From contig MSDW01000001.1 in assembly GCA_001914405.1 (NCBI GenBank), positions 496,001-560,000 on the forward strand: a DNA stretch of 64,000 nt, given 5' to 3'. Position numbers and translations under genes: made by a program. Positions 1-8,924 of this stretch are shown here, piece after piece (positions within the stretch are counted from its first letter, which is position 1; each line of letters starts with the position of its first letter). The notes under the pieces were generated by a model that had not been told where the DNA came from, made no database searches, and saw nothing but the letters and a program-made list of their open reading frames with translations. Source of the DNA: Candidatus Methanohalarchaeum thermophilum. GTDB lineage: Archaea; Halobacteriota; Methanonatronarchaeia; Methanonatronarchaeales; Methanonatronarchaeaceae.

Positions 1-2
1 AA

Positions 3-140
3 GATTTCCATTTACTTGGGATCGAAATAGCCGATACATTTCAAATGACCAAAAAAGTTGAAAAACGAGTCAGAGACCTAACAAATGTCTTTTCATATGT
101 TGATCAAGTAGCTAAGCCAATAAATAAAAAAGGTTTTTAA
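3..140 (+). CDS. C-terminal end of an unidentified protein (partial)
   Basis: An open frame enters from the left edge and ends at a TAA at 138-140, giving about 45 residues that finish VAKPINKKGF. It lies 19 nt upstream of the hydrogenase small subunit on the same strand, so it is probably the preceding gene of the hydrogenase operon. In group 3 hydrogenases that position often holds a flavin or iron-sulfur electron-transfer subunit. The visible tail has no cysteine motif or other diagnostic feature, so I do not name it. Confidence 0.55.
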   Translation, partial: DFHLLGIEIADTFQMTKKVEKRVRDLTNVFSYVDQVAKPINKKGF

Positions 141-159
141 AAATTAGAGGTGGAAAAAA

Positions 160-669
160 TTGAATAATAAATTAAAAACTGCTATAGTTGAGACAAGCCA
201 TTGTGCAGGATGTGAAGTAGCTATAGCGGATATGGGCGAATCTCTTTTAGAAATGCTAGAAGAAAAAATCGAATTAGTTTATGCTCCAGTTTTTATGAGT
301 TCTAGGGACTTTGGAGAAGTAGACTTAGCATTAATAATAGGTTCAGTTAAAAACGACCACGATGAGGAAAAGATAAAAGAAACAAGGGAAAAAGCAGAAA
401 TACTGGTCTCATTTGGAGCCTGCACAAACTTTGGTGGAATATATGCAATAGGAGACATGTACGGTAAAGAAGACCAATTAAAAAAAGCTTATAAAGAAGT
501 TCCAAGCCTAAAAGATGGAGATATACCAGATAAAGATATCCCAAAGATAACGGATGAAGCTTCCCCTGTCAGTGAATATGTAGATGTTGATTATAAACTC
601 CCTGGATGCCCACCACCACCCCCTCTAATTAAAGATTTTCTCACCACATTATTGGAGAGTGTTAAATAA
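160..669 (+). CDS. [NiFe] hydrogenase small subunit (cytosolic group 3 type)
   Basis: Electron-transfer subunit of a cytoplasmic [NiFe] hydrogenase. C15 and C18 (HCAGC), C88 (FGAC) and C150 (PGCPPPP) are the four ligands expected for the proximal [4Fe-4S] cluster. At 169 residues it has no Tat signal and no cysteines for medial or distal clusters, as in reduced group 3 small subunits that pass electrons to a partner protein. The start is TTG at 160, chosen because GAGGTGG at 147-153 is a good ribosome binding site. The stop is directly followed by the large-subunit ATG, so the two are translationally coupled. F420-non-reducing (Mvh-like) versus sulfhydrogenase-like cannot be decided without a phylogeny and the upstream genes. 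Confidence 0.9.
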   Translation: MNNKLKTAIVETSHCAGCEVAIADMGESLLEMLEEKIELVYAPVFMSSRDFGEVDLALIIGSVKNDHDEEKIKETREKAEILVSFGACTNFGGIYAIGDMYGKEDQLKKAYKEVPSLKDGDIPDKDIPKITDEASPVSEYVDVDYKLPGCPPPPPLIKDFLTTLLESVK

Positions 670-2109
670 ATGAATGATAATAAATCAACAGAAGAAACAA
701 ATAGATTGGTTAGAGAACCCTTTACTAGAATAGAAGGCCACTTAAAAGTTACAATTGATCTAGATAAAGAAGGAGGAGTAAAAGAAGCTCACTCCCACCT
801 AACTGAGTTCAGAGGATTTGAAAAATTCCTCGAAGGAAGAAGGATCCATAAAGTACCACAAATAACTCCAAGAATATGTGGCGTCTGCTCAGCACCTCAC
901 CATATAGCTCCAACAAAGGCAATAGAGGACGGCTTAGATGTAAAGCCACCTGAGACAGCCAATTTATTAAGACAACTTATTTCAATGGGGGACTTAATCC
1001 ATGATCACACTCTCCATCTGTTTATCTTAGCTGGACCAGACTTCGTCTTATCCGATATACCTGAAGAAGAAAGAGGGATAAGTAAACTTTACGAAAGAGA
1101 ACCAGATCTAGTTAAGCAGGCAATTAGGGTAAGAAAACTAGGCCATGAAATTATCTCAACCCTAGGTGAACAGGCCGTACATCCATTAACACTAGTTCCA
1201 GGAGGAATCTCCAGAGGTCTAACAGAAGACAAAAGACAAAAACTACTAAAAAAAGCAAAGGAAGCTAAAGAAATAGTTTTAGGTTGGAATAACTCCTTTG
1301 TACAACCAATAATAGAAGAAACGGTAAATGACTATAAGGACCTCGGAGAACTAGAAACCAACTTTATAGCTCTACACGATGATGGAAACCTTGAGGTATA
1401 TGACGGAACTGCACAAGTTGTTTCACCAGAAAATAATGTCAAGGATGAATTTACTGGAATAGATTATCTAGATAACATAGCTGAAAAATCTATAGAATAC
1501 AGTTACGGGAAAGCATGTTTTACAGTCGAAGATGGATTTCCTAAAGGAATATACCGAGTAGGTCCATTAGCAAGAGTAAACATAGCAGAAGATGCACCAA
1601 CAGAAAAAGCAAGCGAATTAATACAAGAATTTAAATCTAAATTTGGAGAACCTTCTCAAACTACTCTCACATACAACTTAGCTAGATACATTTGCCTAGT
1701 ATACGCAGTGGAAAATGCAGTAAACCTACTTCAGAAAAGAGAGATAACAGGAGATAACCTTCGAAATAAACCAGACTTAGAAGAAGGAGAAGGCGTAGGC
1801 CTCGTAGAAGCCCCAAGAGGCCTACTTATACACCACTACAAATGGAACAACCAAGCTCAAGTTACAGATGCAAACCTAATAGTACCAACCACACAAAACT
1901 CATATCCAATAGACCAATCAATGAAAAATGTAGCCCAAAGATCAATCAAAAACAAAGAAATCAAAGAAGACAAACTCTGGCACGAAATAGCACTAACAGT
2001 AAGATCATACGATCCCTGCATAGCATGCGCAACACATCTAGACGAAAATATGAAAATAGAAATAAGAAACAAAAAAGGCAAAGTTCTAAAGAAAATACAA
2101 AAAGAATAA
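670..2109 (+). CDS. [NiFe] hydrogenase large (catalytic) subunit
   Basis: Catalytic subunit carrying the Ni-Fe(CN)2CO centre. The N-terminal L1 motif RICGVCSAPHH gives ligands C70 and C73, and the C-terminal L2 motif DPCIACATH gives C450 and C453. FTRIEGH near residue 18 is also typical. A 23-residue tail follows H456; in this family such a tail is removed by a maturation endopeptidase after the L2 histidine, so an active enzyme would need a HycI/FrhD-like protease not seen here. Length (479) is normal. The ATG follows the small-subunit stop with no gap. Group 3 (MvhA / HydA-like) is likely from the short partner subunit. A run of C's and T's around 2153-2168 may mark the transcript end. Confidence 0.95.
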   Translation: MNDNKSTEETNRLVREPFTRIEGHLKVTIDLDKEGGVKEAHSHLTEFRGFEKFLEGRRIHKVPQITPRICGVCSAPHHIAPTKAIEDGLDVKPPETANLLRQLISMGDLIHDHTLHLFILAGPDFVLSDIPEEERGISKLYEREPDLVKQAIRVRKLGHEIISTLGEQAVHPLTLVPGGISRGLTEDKRQKLLKKAKEAKEIVLGWNNSFVQPIIEETVNDYKDLGELETNFIALHDDGNLEVYDGTAQVVSPENNVKDEFTGIDYLDNIAEKSIEYSYGKACFTVEDGFPKGIYRVGPLARVNIAEDAPTEKASELIQEFKSKFGEPSQTTLTYNLARYICLVYAVENAVNLLQKREITGDNLRNKPDLEEGEGVGLVEAPRGLLIHHYKWNNQAQVTDANLIVPTTQNSYPIDQSMKNVAQRSIKNKEIKEDKLWHEIALTVRSYDPCIACATHLDENMKIEIRNKKGKVLKKIQKE

Positions 2110-2325
2110 CGAAGCAAACACATAAAAAACAAAAAACCATATCAAACCATAAAACCCCCCATTTTTTATTAAAAATATACTAAACAAAAAATCCACAAAA
2201 AACAGAAAATAATCTTTAACCTCAAAGAAGAGATAGATAGAAGGAATAGATCCTCGAGTCATTTTAGATTGAATGGAATACATAAATCTCTTTTAAAACA
2301 AATAAATACCTAAATTAATTCTAAC

Positions 2326-2680
2326 ATTAACTTTTGTGAGAGTTTGAGAGAGCAAAATAGTCTCCTCCGTCTGCGGAGGAGATACATCGGACTTTCTCAT
2401 CTATAATACTTTATGGGCAAGAGGCTAATAGCATTGCTATAGTTTCACGGTAATATCCAATTTCCCAAGCTTGATAGAGGTGTTAGGGGTGGTGAGAGAC
2501 TGAATACTCTACTGAACGTAATCAAAGCTTCTAATGTGAACGAGAAGTCCTCTGTGGCAGGGCTCAGAAGCCACTACTGTTGACCCGGCCTCTGCGCCTT
2601 TCGGCAAAAAGCTGGTGAGGTAGGTAGGTAACCTCTTGGAGTCGGTCGGATGCTCCGCCCTTTAGGGCGGAGAGGATGGA
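2326..2680 (+). mobile_element. Family F tnpB-less element (copy F1)
   Basis: A 355-bp noncoding block starts with ATTAACTTTTGTGAGAG and a CTCC/GGAG stem, and ends with the strong hairpin CTCCGCCCTTTAGGGCGGAG near 2652-2671. The left end recurs at 5106 and 45721. The right half (about 2550-2680, with GTTGACCCGGCCTCTG and GAGGTAGGTAGGTAACCTC) recurs at 46970-47075, directly downstream of a broken tnpB. The element therefore looks like an internal deletion derivative of that IS200/IS605 unit which keeps both ends and the right-end structured RNA region. It has no credible ORF. Confidence 0.7.
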
Positions 2681-2884
2681 ACTTTGTATTCTTATTTTTC
2701 TGTATCTACTAAATTCTTGAAATTTTTTGTTAAGTAATTGATAATCTAGAAGAACTGACTATCTATTTATATTAAGAATTAAATTGGTCTTTTACGTAAT
2801 TTTAGATCTGTAATGATCAAATTCTAGGATTGGGAAAAGCGTATCTAAATAAGAACCAGCTACTACATTAAGCCGAATAAGATG

Positions 2885-3382
2885 TTATCTTTTGTGGGTT
2901 TGTAAGAGAGCAGTATAGGCCCCGTCCTTTATGAACGGGATACACAGACTTCTCTTACACAGAAAGAATGAACTCTAGCACTTAAATGGTTCTAAGAGCG
3001 ATTAAGGATATATAGCAGTTGGTTGGATTTGTCTGCCCTACCAAAAAGCGATCCCATGTCTCTAGAGGTATCCTGGCTAAGTTAAAGGCCCCGAGACTTT
3101 ACATCGAATAGGTGTATTTTGGGAACTTGAAACCTTTGTGGGTGAGTCCTAGTGGCTGGTTTAGGAGCTACCAAGGGAGAATAAGGGAACCATCCTAAGA
3201 GTTAAGTTAATATATGGGCTCTTGTGTCTTGATCCAATTTTTCTCTTGGAGCAAATAGTTCCAAGTGTTGATTTAGGTGGAGTGAGGGAAGTTTCTGTAT
3301 GAAAAAAAGCAAAATTCACTCTGGATAAGGTTCACATGGAAGCCCTTTTCTAAGTCTCTGATTTAGGTAGGAGTTACTTCAC
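2885..3382 (+). mobile_element. Family A tnpB-less element (copy A4) with a family-F-like left end
   Basis: The interior from about 2975 on matches the family A consensus: GGTTGG with a CTGCC partner, AGCTACCAAGGGAGAATAAG, GAGCAAATAGTTCC, and the terminal palindrome TAAGTCTCTGATTTAGG followed by GTTACTTCAC. The left end differs from other A copies. It begins TTATCTTTTGTGGG and has a CCCGTCC/GGACGGG-like stem, resembling family F ends. It may be a recombinant between families, or an older element type. Confidence 0.65.
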
Positions 3383-3838
3383 GTATAAGCATTATTTCTT
3401 ATTACAAAATTTTCGCCTGAAAGCCCACCCAATTTAGTGGTGAAATGAATGCCGAACTACTAATGGGAGCAAAAAGAAATGTATGTATATGGGTTCTTGG
3501 GTAATTTCCGAGTTTCCGTGTCGGAATCGGGAGCGATAGGACGAAAGAGATTAAATCCCTCTCTCTTTCTCGATACTAAAGTCTCTATTCGGGAATCAGA
3601 AAGCATCTACTGACAGAACTCTTGTCTTGAAACCCAAATTATCGAACTACCGTTTCTCTGTATATCAAGTCGGTCTTTAGGTTAGGTTATGTATTTGAGG
3701 AACCTTGTAACAGAAGAAAGAGTCTATAGTAGAGTGAGGAGGAGAACCTCGCGGCTTGGCGTGGGGGTGAATCCCGTTTAACTTAAATTATAATACTACT
3801 ATTAAGTACTTTTTTAATTCTAAAAGTGACTTTTTTGG
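3383..3838 (+). repeat. Structured intergenic repeat, right part shared with 44095-44190
   Basis: No gene is visible. The stretch from about 3750 to 3838 has a GC-rich hairpin around GCGGCTTGGCG, then AATCCCGTTTAACTTAAA, an AT spacer and AAAGTGACTTTTTT. The same order (CACGGCTTGCTGCGGG, GGATTCCGTTAAATTTAAA, AAGGTGGCTTTTTT) occurs at 44095-44190. I infer a right-end remnant of an IS1341-type (tnpB-only) element. The upstream part (3400-3740) has local dyads but no other copy that I recognise in the window. Confidence 0.45.
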
Positions 3839-4700
3839 GTGTTTTACATGCTCCATCTCTCAAGAAATCGAGAGGTTGGGATGGGTGGTGTCAGTAGTGT
3901 GAAGCTACAGAGAACTTGTAACAGCCCTTAGTATGCTAGGACGATCAAACTAACCTGCCACCTATGCAGGATGGTTTCGTCTGAAGCGTAGGTTCTCTGC
4001 TGACCGGGGTGCACATGAGAGAAACCCGGTGGGAAGGCAGAATTACCCGCAGAGAAGCCCCACAGCTTGCTTTGGGGACACTTCACGGCTCATTAATACA
4101 CATCGGTACCACCTAAACTTAATCCGAGACCAAAGAAGGGTGGAAAGGGATAAGAACCCCTCAAATTTATTCGTGGGTGGAGGGGGACATCAGAAAGTAT
4201 GGGTGTTAAATAAAAGCTAGTGACATCCTCTTTGCCTCAAGATGACGGAGCTTCTCTCTATTCCCGTCCTTTCAGTCCACGGTTAAAGACAGTACCGAGG
4301 GAAGTACCATGACAGGCCACCGATCTGTGCATAGGCATTGTTGACTGTTTCCGGTCCATATCGCCCGACTTTCTACCTATCAAGTGACCAAAAAGCCGAT
4401 AGAGGGAGGCCTGGATCCTAGCTAGGGAGTTCCATTTTCCTAGCTTAGACCTTATTTGCTGGAGAGAAAGTCTAGAGGAAACTGGATGGCTCTGCCATAG
4501 GAGCCCTGTTATGCAACTTACTTGGGAGATTCAATTTCCAAGAACCCCGCGTGGTGCGCCCTCTCTCTTCGTGGCAGAGAGGACTCAGGGAACGGCCTTG
4601 TCCCAATCCTTGTCACCACGACCCGGCTTAATCTATGTTCTTTGAGTTTATACTTAATGTTTGCTGGGATACAAGGTTTGCTGTATCTCTGCCCTAAATG
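3839..4700 (+). mobile_element. tnpB-less element remnant, family G-like (structured, noncoding)
   Basis: This starts near a hairpin CCATCTCTC...GAGAGGTTGGGATGG at 3852-3882. It contains many GC-rich dyads unusual for this AT-rich genome, and ends around 4690 with CCCT/AGGG near the repeated AAGATAAAAAAG. The section 4430-4510 (CCTAGCTTAGACC, TGCTGGAGAGAAAG, GAGGAAACTGGATGGCT, GGAGCC) aligns with 49090-49170, the right end of a broken tnpB unit. The 63-codon frame at 4029-4220 has no recognisable protein features, and I treat it as spurious. Confidence 0.5.
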
Positions 4701-4836
4701 ACAGGGTTTTTAGCGCCCTATTAAGATAAAAAAGAAAACTTGGGTAAGCAAATACCCTAAAATAACTAAATAAAAGATATAGGATAAAAGTAATTTAGTT
4801 CTATCTATTGGAGGGCGAAGGGCTTAGAATAATCTT

Positions 4837-5055
4837 TTAGTCTTTTTCTGAAATCGATTCAACTGCCTTTTTTATATCATCGGATCTTATGGTTTTTCTA
4901 TTATCTGAAAGTGCTATTTCTTTAGCTTTTTTAGAAATTTCTATTCCACGTTCTTCTAAAACCTTTACCATATATTCTTTGGCGTCTTCACTGACTCTTG
5001 ATGCTCCGCCTTTTTCAATTAACCTAGCAACAGGTGCTGTAGGAAATTCTGACAT
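4837..5055 (-). CDS. Archaeal histone
   Basis: A 72-residue histone-fold protein (HMf/HTa-like family) with PTAPVARLIEKGG, RVSEDA, an alpha-2 helix KEYMVKVLEERGIEISKKAKEIA and RKTIRSDDIKKAVE. This is the helix-loop-helix-loop-helix pattern that dimerises and wraps DNA. Length is normal (about 66-72). It is a single-gene unit. The left end of element F2 begins about 50 bp upstream of its start, so its promoter lies against, or partly within, an insertion. Confidence 0.95.
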   Translation of the reverse strand: MSEFPTAPVARLIEKGGASRVSEDAKEYMVKVLEERGIEISKKAKEIALSDNRKTIRSDDIKKAVESISEKD

Positions 5056-5105
5056 AAGTAAAAATAATTCCTCTTTGCATAAAAGGATTACTTTTTTACC
5101 TTAAT

Positions 5106-5430
5106 ATTAACTTTCGTGAGAGTTTGAGAGGACAGTAAGTCCTTTTCTTTTTGGGAGAAGATACATGGGCTCTCTTGAGTGGGAGGATATAGATACTTGG
5201 AATATTATTACTGGTGTTAGTTTTGTGGTAATCCTCAAGCCATTAAGTTGGAAAGTGTGTTAGGATTTAGGTGACTGAATCTATTAGCAAACATTATTAG
5301 AACCTCTGCTGTGAACGGGAGTCCTTTTTGGCAGGGCTTCGAATCCACTATTGTGGACTCTTCCTCTTGGTGCCATGTTTACTGGAGAACAAGTTGGCGG
5401 GATAGTTGGTAGACTGTCAGAAAAGATGGA
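5106..5430 (+). mobile_element. Family F tnpB-less element (copy F2)
   Basis: Left end ATTAACTTTCGTGAGAG followed by TTTGAGAGGACAG matches 2326 and 45721. The middle shows TGTGAACGGGAGTCC and TTGGCAGGGCTTC, which align with F1 (TGTGAACGAGAAGTCC, GTGGCAGGGCTC). The final hairpin has decayed to AAGATGGA. No ORF. The next ~310 bp to the gene at 5741 (5431-5740) is noncoding, with a GC-richer patch near 5440-5530 that may be another right-end remnant. Confidence 0.6.
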
Positions 5431-5740
5431 ATCTTTATTTTCGCAGAGTTTTTCTGGTTGGATTCCTTTGGCAGCTGCGTAAACCAGAGTTTATGAGCGG
5501 GAGGAGGAAGGACCTTCTAAATCGTTAGATTTGGTTGTTGGGGTAGGGTAAGCTAAAGTTGAAACAAAATAAAATCTAAAGATTTCTATTAGGGTTTAAA
5601 GTAAATAAATTCTGGTAAAATTAAAAATCAGATAACTAAAAGATAAATTGGTTTCTGTAGGTATCTCTTAATTGAAGAACTTAGATATAGGCCCAAATTC
5701 TTTAGTTTGACTAGGAAATAAGGTAAAAGGGTATTAAAAG

Positions 5741-6013
5741 ATGAACGAAGAAGAGAATGAGGAAAAGAAAAATACAATGGAGAGGGTTAAACGGATTAGG
5801 GAAAAAATGAGGGAGGAACTTCACGGCTCAAAAAGGCCAAAGGAGGTTAAAAAACCGAAAAAAGAACTAGAACCAAGTAAAACTACAGAATCTTCCCAAA
5901 AAATAAAAAAACTAACAAAAACTAATGAAAAAATGATGGAAGAAGTAAAAGGGATTAAAAAAGAACTAAAAGGAATTAAAAATGAATTAAAAAAACTTAA
6001 TCAAAATAATTAA
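5741..6013 (+). CDS. Small charged coiled-coil protein, function unknown
   Basis: A 90-residue protein made almost entirely of Lys and Glu, with Leu/Ile at heptad-like spacing. The C-terminal third repeats GIKKELKGIKNELKKLNQ, which predicts a coiled coil, and the central part is rich in Pro-Lys and probably disordered. There is no signal or membrane segment. It starts at ATG with only a weak purine stretch upstream, and stands alone between element F2 and a tnpB unit. Low complexity prevents a family call, and it could be a poorly constrained orphan. Confidence 0.5.
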   Translation: MNEEENEEKKNTMERVKRIREKMREELHGSKRPKEVKKPKKELEPSKTTESSQKIKKLTKTNEKMMEEVKGIKKELKGIKNELKKLNQNN

Positions 6014-6147
6014 TATCAAAATTGTTTTCAATTTATTTTAACTTTTTTTGGTGAGAAATCCCTGTCTTTAATCTTTGATTTAGGTTAGGGATGAATCACC
6101 ACAAGATGTATATAAGTAGTTAAATAATGTTTATGTAGGAGGTATGT

Positions 6148-6288
6148 GTGGAAGACCCGGCAACCATACAGATAGAAAAAGAAACACGGAAGAAGCTCAA
6201 GGAGCTAAGGATAACAAGGAGAGAAACATACGACGAAATATTAAATAGGTTGATGAAAAATGCAACTAACTCAAAAAATAAAGATTGA
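6148..6288 (+). CDS. VapB-like small protein linked to tnpB
   Basis: A 46-residue protein with TIQIEKETRKKLKELR and ETYDEILNRLM, a pattern of short archaeal VapB-type antitoxin-like proteins often found just upstream of tnpB. GTG start at 6148 follows AGGAGGT at 6137-6143. The gene overlaps the tnpB start (ATG at 6260) by 29 nt. No toxin gene accompanies it, so a DNA-binding or regulatory role within the transposon is more likely than a toxin-antitoxin pair. The frame is intact although tnpB is not. Confidence 0.6.
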   Translation: MEDPATIQIEKETRKKLKELRITRRETYDEILNRLMKNATNSKNKD

Positions 6289-7486
6289 GCCAACAGAAGA
6301 ACAAGAAGAAGTTCTTACTTCTCTTTCTGAGATATGTAGGTTGCTTTATAATTTTTCACTCAAAGAAAGAATATACAGATCAATAAAATAAGTTACCCAA
6401 ATTAAGAGAAGAATACTCAAAATACAACTGGGTGTATTTAAAAGTCTTACAAATGATTTTAAAGAAACTGGACGCCGATTACAAGTCTTTCTTCTCTCTA
6501 TGGAAGAAAGGAGACAATAAAGCGAAACTACCAAGATTTAAAGGCAGTAAATACTTCACGAATTTATGCTATAATCAATTTGGGGTCAAAATAAAAAAAG
6601 GGGAAAATAAAGTTTTCTCACAATCATCCAGACAAGACAGAACTATTTTTTGATGTTCCAACCAAGTTTTATTTGGAAGATAAGGACATTAAATAAATCG
6701 AAATTTTCAGAGATGAAGTTAAAGAAGAATACTATGTCTCAATATCTTATGGGGTAGATATTCCAAGATACAAAGATAACGGAGAGTATCAAGCTTTCGA
6801 TTTAGGAGTTGACAAACACATGGGAGTTGATATGAGTGGGAAGTTTGTTGGGTTCAAGAACCCAAGACCAGGCAAGTTTTGGCAATTGAAAATGGAAGAA
6901 GTTTAATCAAAATGAGACAGATGTAAAAAAAGGAAGTAATAGATGGAGATGGTATAATAAGAAATTGCAACAGGTGAAAAGAAGACTTGCTAATTAAGTG
7001 AAGGATTGGCGACATAGATTAGGTAAAAAGATAGTTGAGAACATTAAAGCGAATATTATAGTGGTTGGGGTTTTAGATACTGAAGATATGGCACAGAACA
7101 ACAAGAATGTAGGGGGCTTGAACAGGAGTTTACAAAATACAGGCACCATAGGTAGATTTGTTAGGTTTCTAATCTACGAGGCAGAACTTGTAGGTAAGAA
7201 GGTAGTAGAAATCAACGAAGCAAGCACTACTAAAAGGTGCTGTGTCTGTGGGAAGAAACAGGATATGCCATTACATGAAAGAACTTATAAATGTGATTGT
7301 GGAAACGAAATTGACAGAGACAAAAACTCTGCTATCAATATAATGAATCGTTTCCTATCACAAGAACGCTCTGTGAACGAGCAATCTTCCTTTATGGAAG
7401 GTTTTCTGCGACAAACAGGTTTGGAATACGCCAACCAGCAAATGTCCAAACACTCGCAGGAAACCCCTTCCTCACGAACAACGTGA
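6260..7486 (+). pseudogene. tnpB: Broken tnpB (RNA-guided endonuclease of IS605 family)
   Basis: The first segment (MQLTQKIKIEPTEEQEEVL) stops after about 43 codons. Homology resumes in other frames at 6432-6653 (KLPRFKGSKYF), near 6790-6850 (FDLGVDKHMGVD, the first RuvC aspartate) and 6998-7486. The last segment has the C-terminal zinc finger CCVCGKK...CDCG and the DRDKNSAINI catalytic motif. At least four frameshifts or stops show it cannot encode a working nuclease. The terminal palindrome lies inside its last codons, so the omega-RNA region would overlap the 3' end of the gene. Confidence 0.85.
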
Positions 7487-7508
7487 GCTAGGTAGGGGTA
7501 GTTCACTC

Positions 7509-7808
7509 TGTCAAGAAGACTCTCTTCCTATTCTTTGATTCTGGGTAGGAGGATGAATCAATCCGATTGGACTTAAATGGCTCCGTGTTTTAGGTTTTTG
7601 ATGTAGGTGGTGGTGAGGCTAAATCTAGAGCCTGTGGACAGAAGAGGGTCTGTGTATTAAGTTTGCTGGCTGAATTGGTTGTCTACTGGGTAAAGTTTTT
7701 TGGATAACCCCGGCACTCTGGATTGAGGTGATTTGACGGCGGTAGAAGGTAGACCTCTTTGATTCTGGAGCCCCTCTCCTAATCTCTGATTGGATAGGGG
7801 GAAGTCAC
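7509..7808 (+). mobile_element. Family B tnpB-less element (copy B1)
   Basis: About 300 bp of noncoding sequence abutting the preceding unit. Left palindrome CTTCCTATTCTTTGATTCTGGG then GATGAATCA; right palindrome CCCCTCTCCTAATCTCTGATT...GGGG then AAGTCAC. The interior (GTGTTTTAGGTTTTTGATG, GTCTGTGTATTAAG, TTGGTTGTCTACTGGGTAAA, GGATTGAGGTGATTTGAC) aligns along its whole length with 44196-44508. No ORF is conserved between the two copies, so the conserved product is probably RNA. Confidence 0.7.
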
Positions 7809-7979
7809 TTTCTATAGTGGTGTAGGGAAGAGAACTCTTATTCTTGTTAGGTGGGTCACTTCTTATGTTTGCTAGGGTTTTTCTATTTAGTCTAGGTAGT
7901 TTATTTAGGTTAGGTGATTTCGATTTACTTACCAAAAATTATCTAAAGGGTTTGGTAACAATGACTAACCAACCCAGCA

Positions 7980-8035
7980 CTAAATAAGTCACCTCAGGAG
8001 CCGGTTCCTCAATAAACCGGCTCCTCCTATTTCCT
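7980..8035 (-). repeat. Terminal hairpin of another element type (E), minus orientation
   Basis: The inverted repeat GGAGCCGG / CCGGCTCC with TGAGGTGACTT on one side occurs here in reverse orientation and at 41158-41210 in forward orientation (AGGAGCCGGG ... CCCGGCTCCTGAGGTGACTT). The shared flank, not just the stem, shows that the two are copies of one mobile end. About 170 bp around it (7809-7979) is otherwise featureless. Confidence 0.55.
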
Positions 8036-8111
8036 CCTCTAACTCCTTAGATCAAAATAGCAAACCAGATACCAAAAAAACTAAGTGAATTACATATATA
8101 ACAAGAAGAAA

Positions 8112-8258
8112 ATGAAATACAATTACAGTCAACTAGGATGGCTAGGGTTTCTGGGCTTTCTAGGTTACATCTATCCTCCATTGTATTACCTGTTTCTGTT
8201 ATTTATGCTTTTTATGCTTAATCCAGTAATAGAAACGATAGAAGATAAGCTAGGATAA
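8112..8258 (+). CDS. Small membrane protein (48 aa), function unknown
   Basis: ATG at 8112 opens a 48-codon frame: MKYNYSQLGWLGFLGFLGY, then a proline-tyrosine turn and a second hydrophobic segment YYLFLLFMLFMLN, ending in an acidic tail. Two membrane segments are predicted. The LGFLGFLGY repeat is typical of tiny archaeal and bacterial membrane proteins of unknown role (DUF3796-like in style). A TATA-like ACATATATA at 8090-8098 suggests a short or absent leader. It is an isolated gene. Confidence 0.55.
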   Translation: MKYNYSQLGWLGFLGFLGYIYPPLYYLFLLFMLFMLNPVIETIEDKLG

Positions 8259-8924
8259 CTTGAAGCCACTATCAATTTGCACTGGGCCTCTGCCTGTGCA
8301 AGTCTAGGTGTAGGTATGTCTTAACCTTTAGAAAGGGAGATGTTTACTTCTTCTTAGGATTTTCCTGTGTGTTTCCTTTTCCGATAATCTTTCCCTAAAA
8401 ACAGATGGACGAGAAGGAAGCCCCTTTTCTAACAAAATTTTAAGTATTTAAGGAGGTTATGAGTGTACAGATAGGAGGATGTTTTATTTTTTTATAACAA
8501 CATCTACTAATTTTATTAGATTTCTTTTTAAACTTTTGTTGGCTACTCTAATATGTTAGTATATGTTATGGGTATTTCTCTTTTTTCATTTAAGATTGAA
8601 TGTTTAGGAGTTAAATAAGGTCTTTTCTTAAACCTTTGATTTAAGGCTATAATTTTGTTTTAAATAAATTATGTTTCTTGTATTAAAGAGAAAAAGTTAT
8701 CTGGAGATTGGTTGGCTTGTTTGACTCTATAAAAATTATCTTAAATATGTGGGCATATGATTAAGTTCTAGATCCAGTATTGAAATTGTTTAGTGAAATT
8801 AAGAAGCTTCATTGAAGTAGGAAGCAATATAAGATAATGTAGCGTTGCTATGAAAATCAAGGGAAATTAATTGTTATATACAGAAGTCCTCGTAACTTTT
8901 ATTCCAGTTTTTTCTAAAACCAAG
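8259..8924. other. Noncoding AT-rich stretch
   Basis: About 665 bp with no convincing gene. A dyad CTTGAAGCC...TGCACTGGGCCTCTGCC near 8260-8300 and scattered GGAGG-like tracts could be eroded element right ends. I see no copy elsewhere in the window and no tRNA-like fold. Confidence 0.4.

Larger units (their letters stand above)
6037..7506 (+). mobile_element. Degenerate IS200/IS605-superfamily unit (tnpB only)
   Basis: Left end TTTAACTTTTTTTGGTGAGAAATCCC plus the palindrome TTTAATCTTTGATTTAGG then GATGAATCA. The right end is the palindrome CCCCTTCCTCACG...CGTGAGCTAGGTAGGGG followed by TAGTTCAC at 7497-7504. Inside are a VapB-like small gene and a tnpB broken by several frameshifts and stops. 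No tnpA (Y1 transposase) is present, so movement would need a transposase supplied elsewhere. Confidence 0.75.

Noticed and set aside
4029-4220. 63-aa protein gene inside the 3.8-4.7 kb repeat block
   Set aside because: Low-complexity translation, no start signal, GC-rich hairpins throughout, and no matching frame in the homologous part near 49.1 kb.
3383-4700. SRP (7S) RNA gene
   Set aside because: The region is structured and GC-rich, but the conserved domain IV signature (GGAAGGGAGCAGC-like with GNAR loop) is not present.
6148-6288. VapBC toxin-antitoxin pair
   Set aside because: The small protein looks VapB-like, but the overlapping gene is tnpB, not a PIN-domain toxin.
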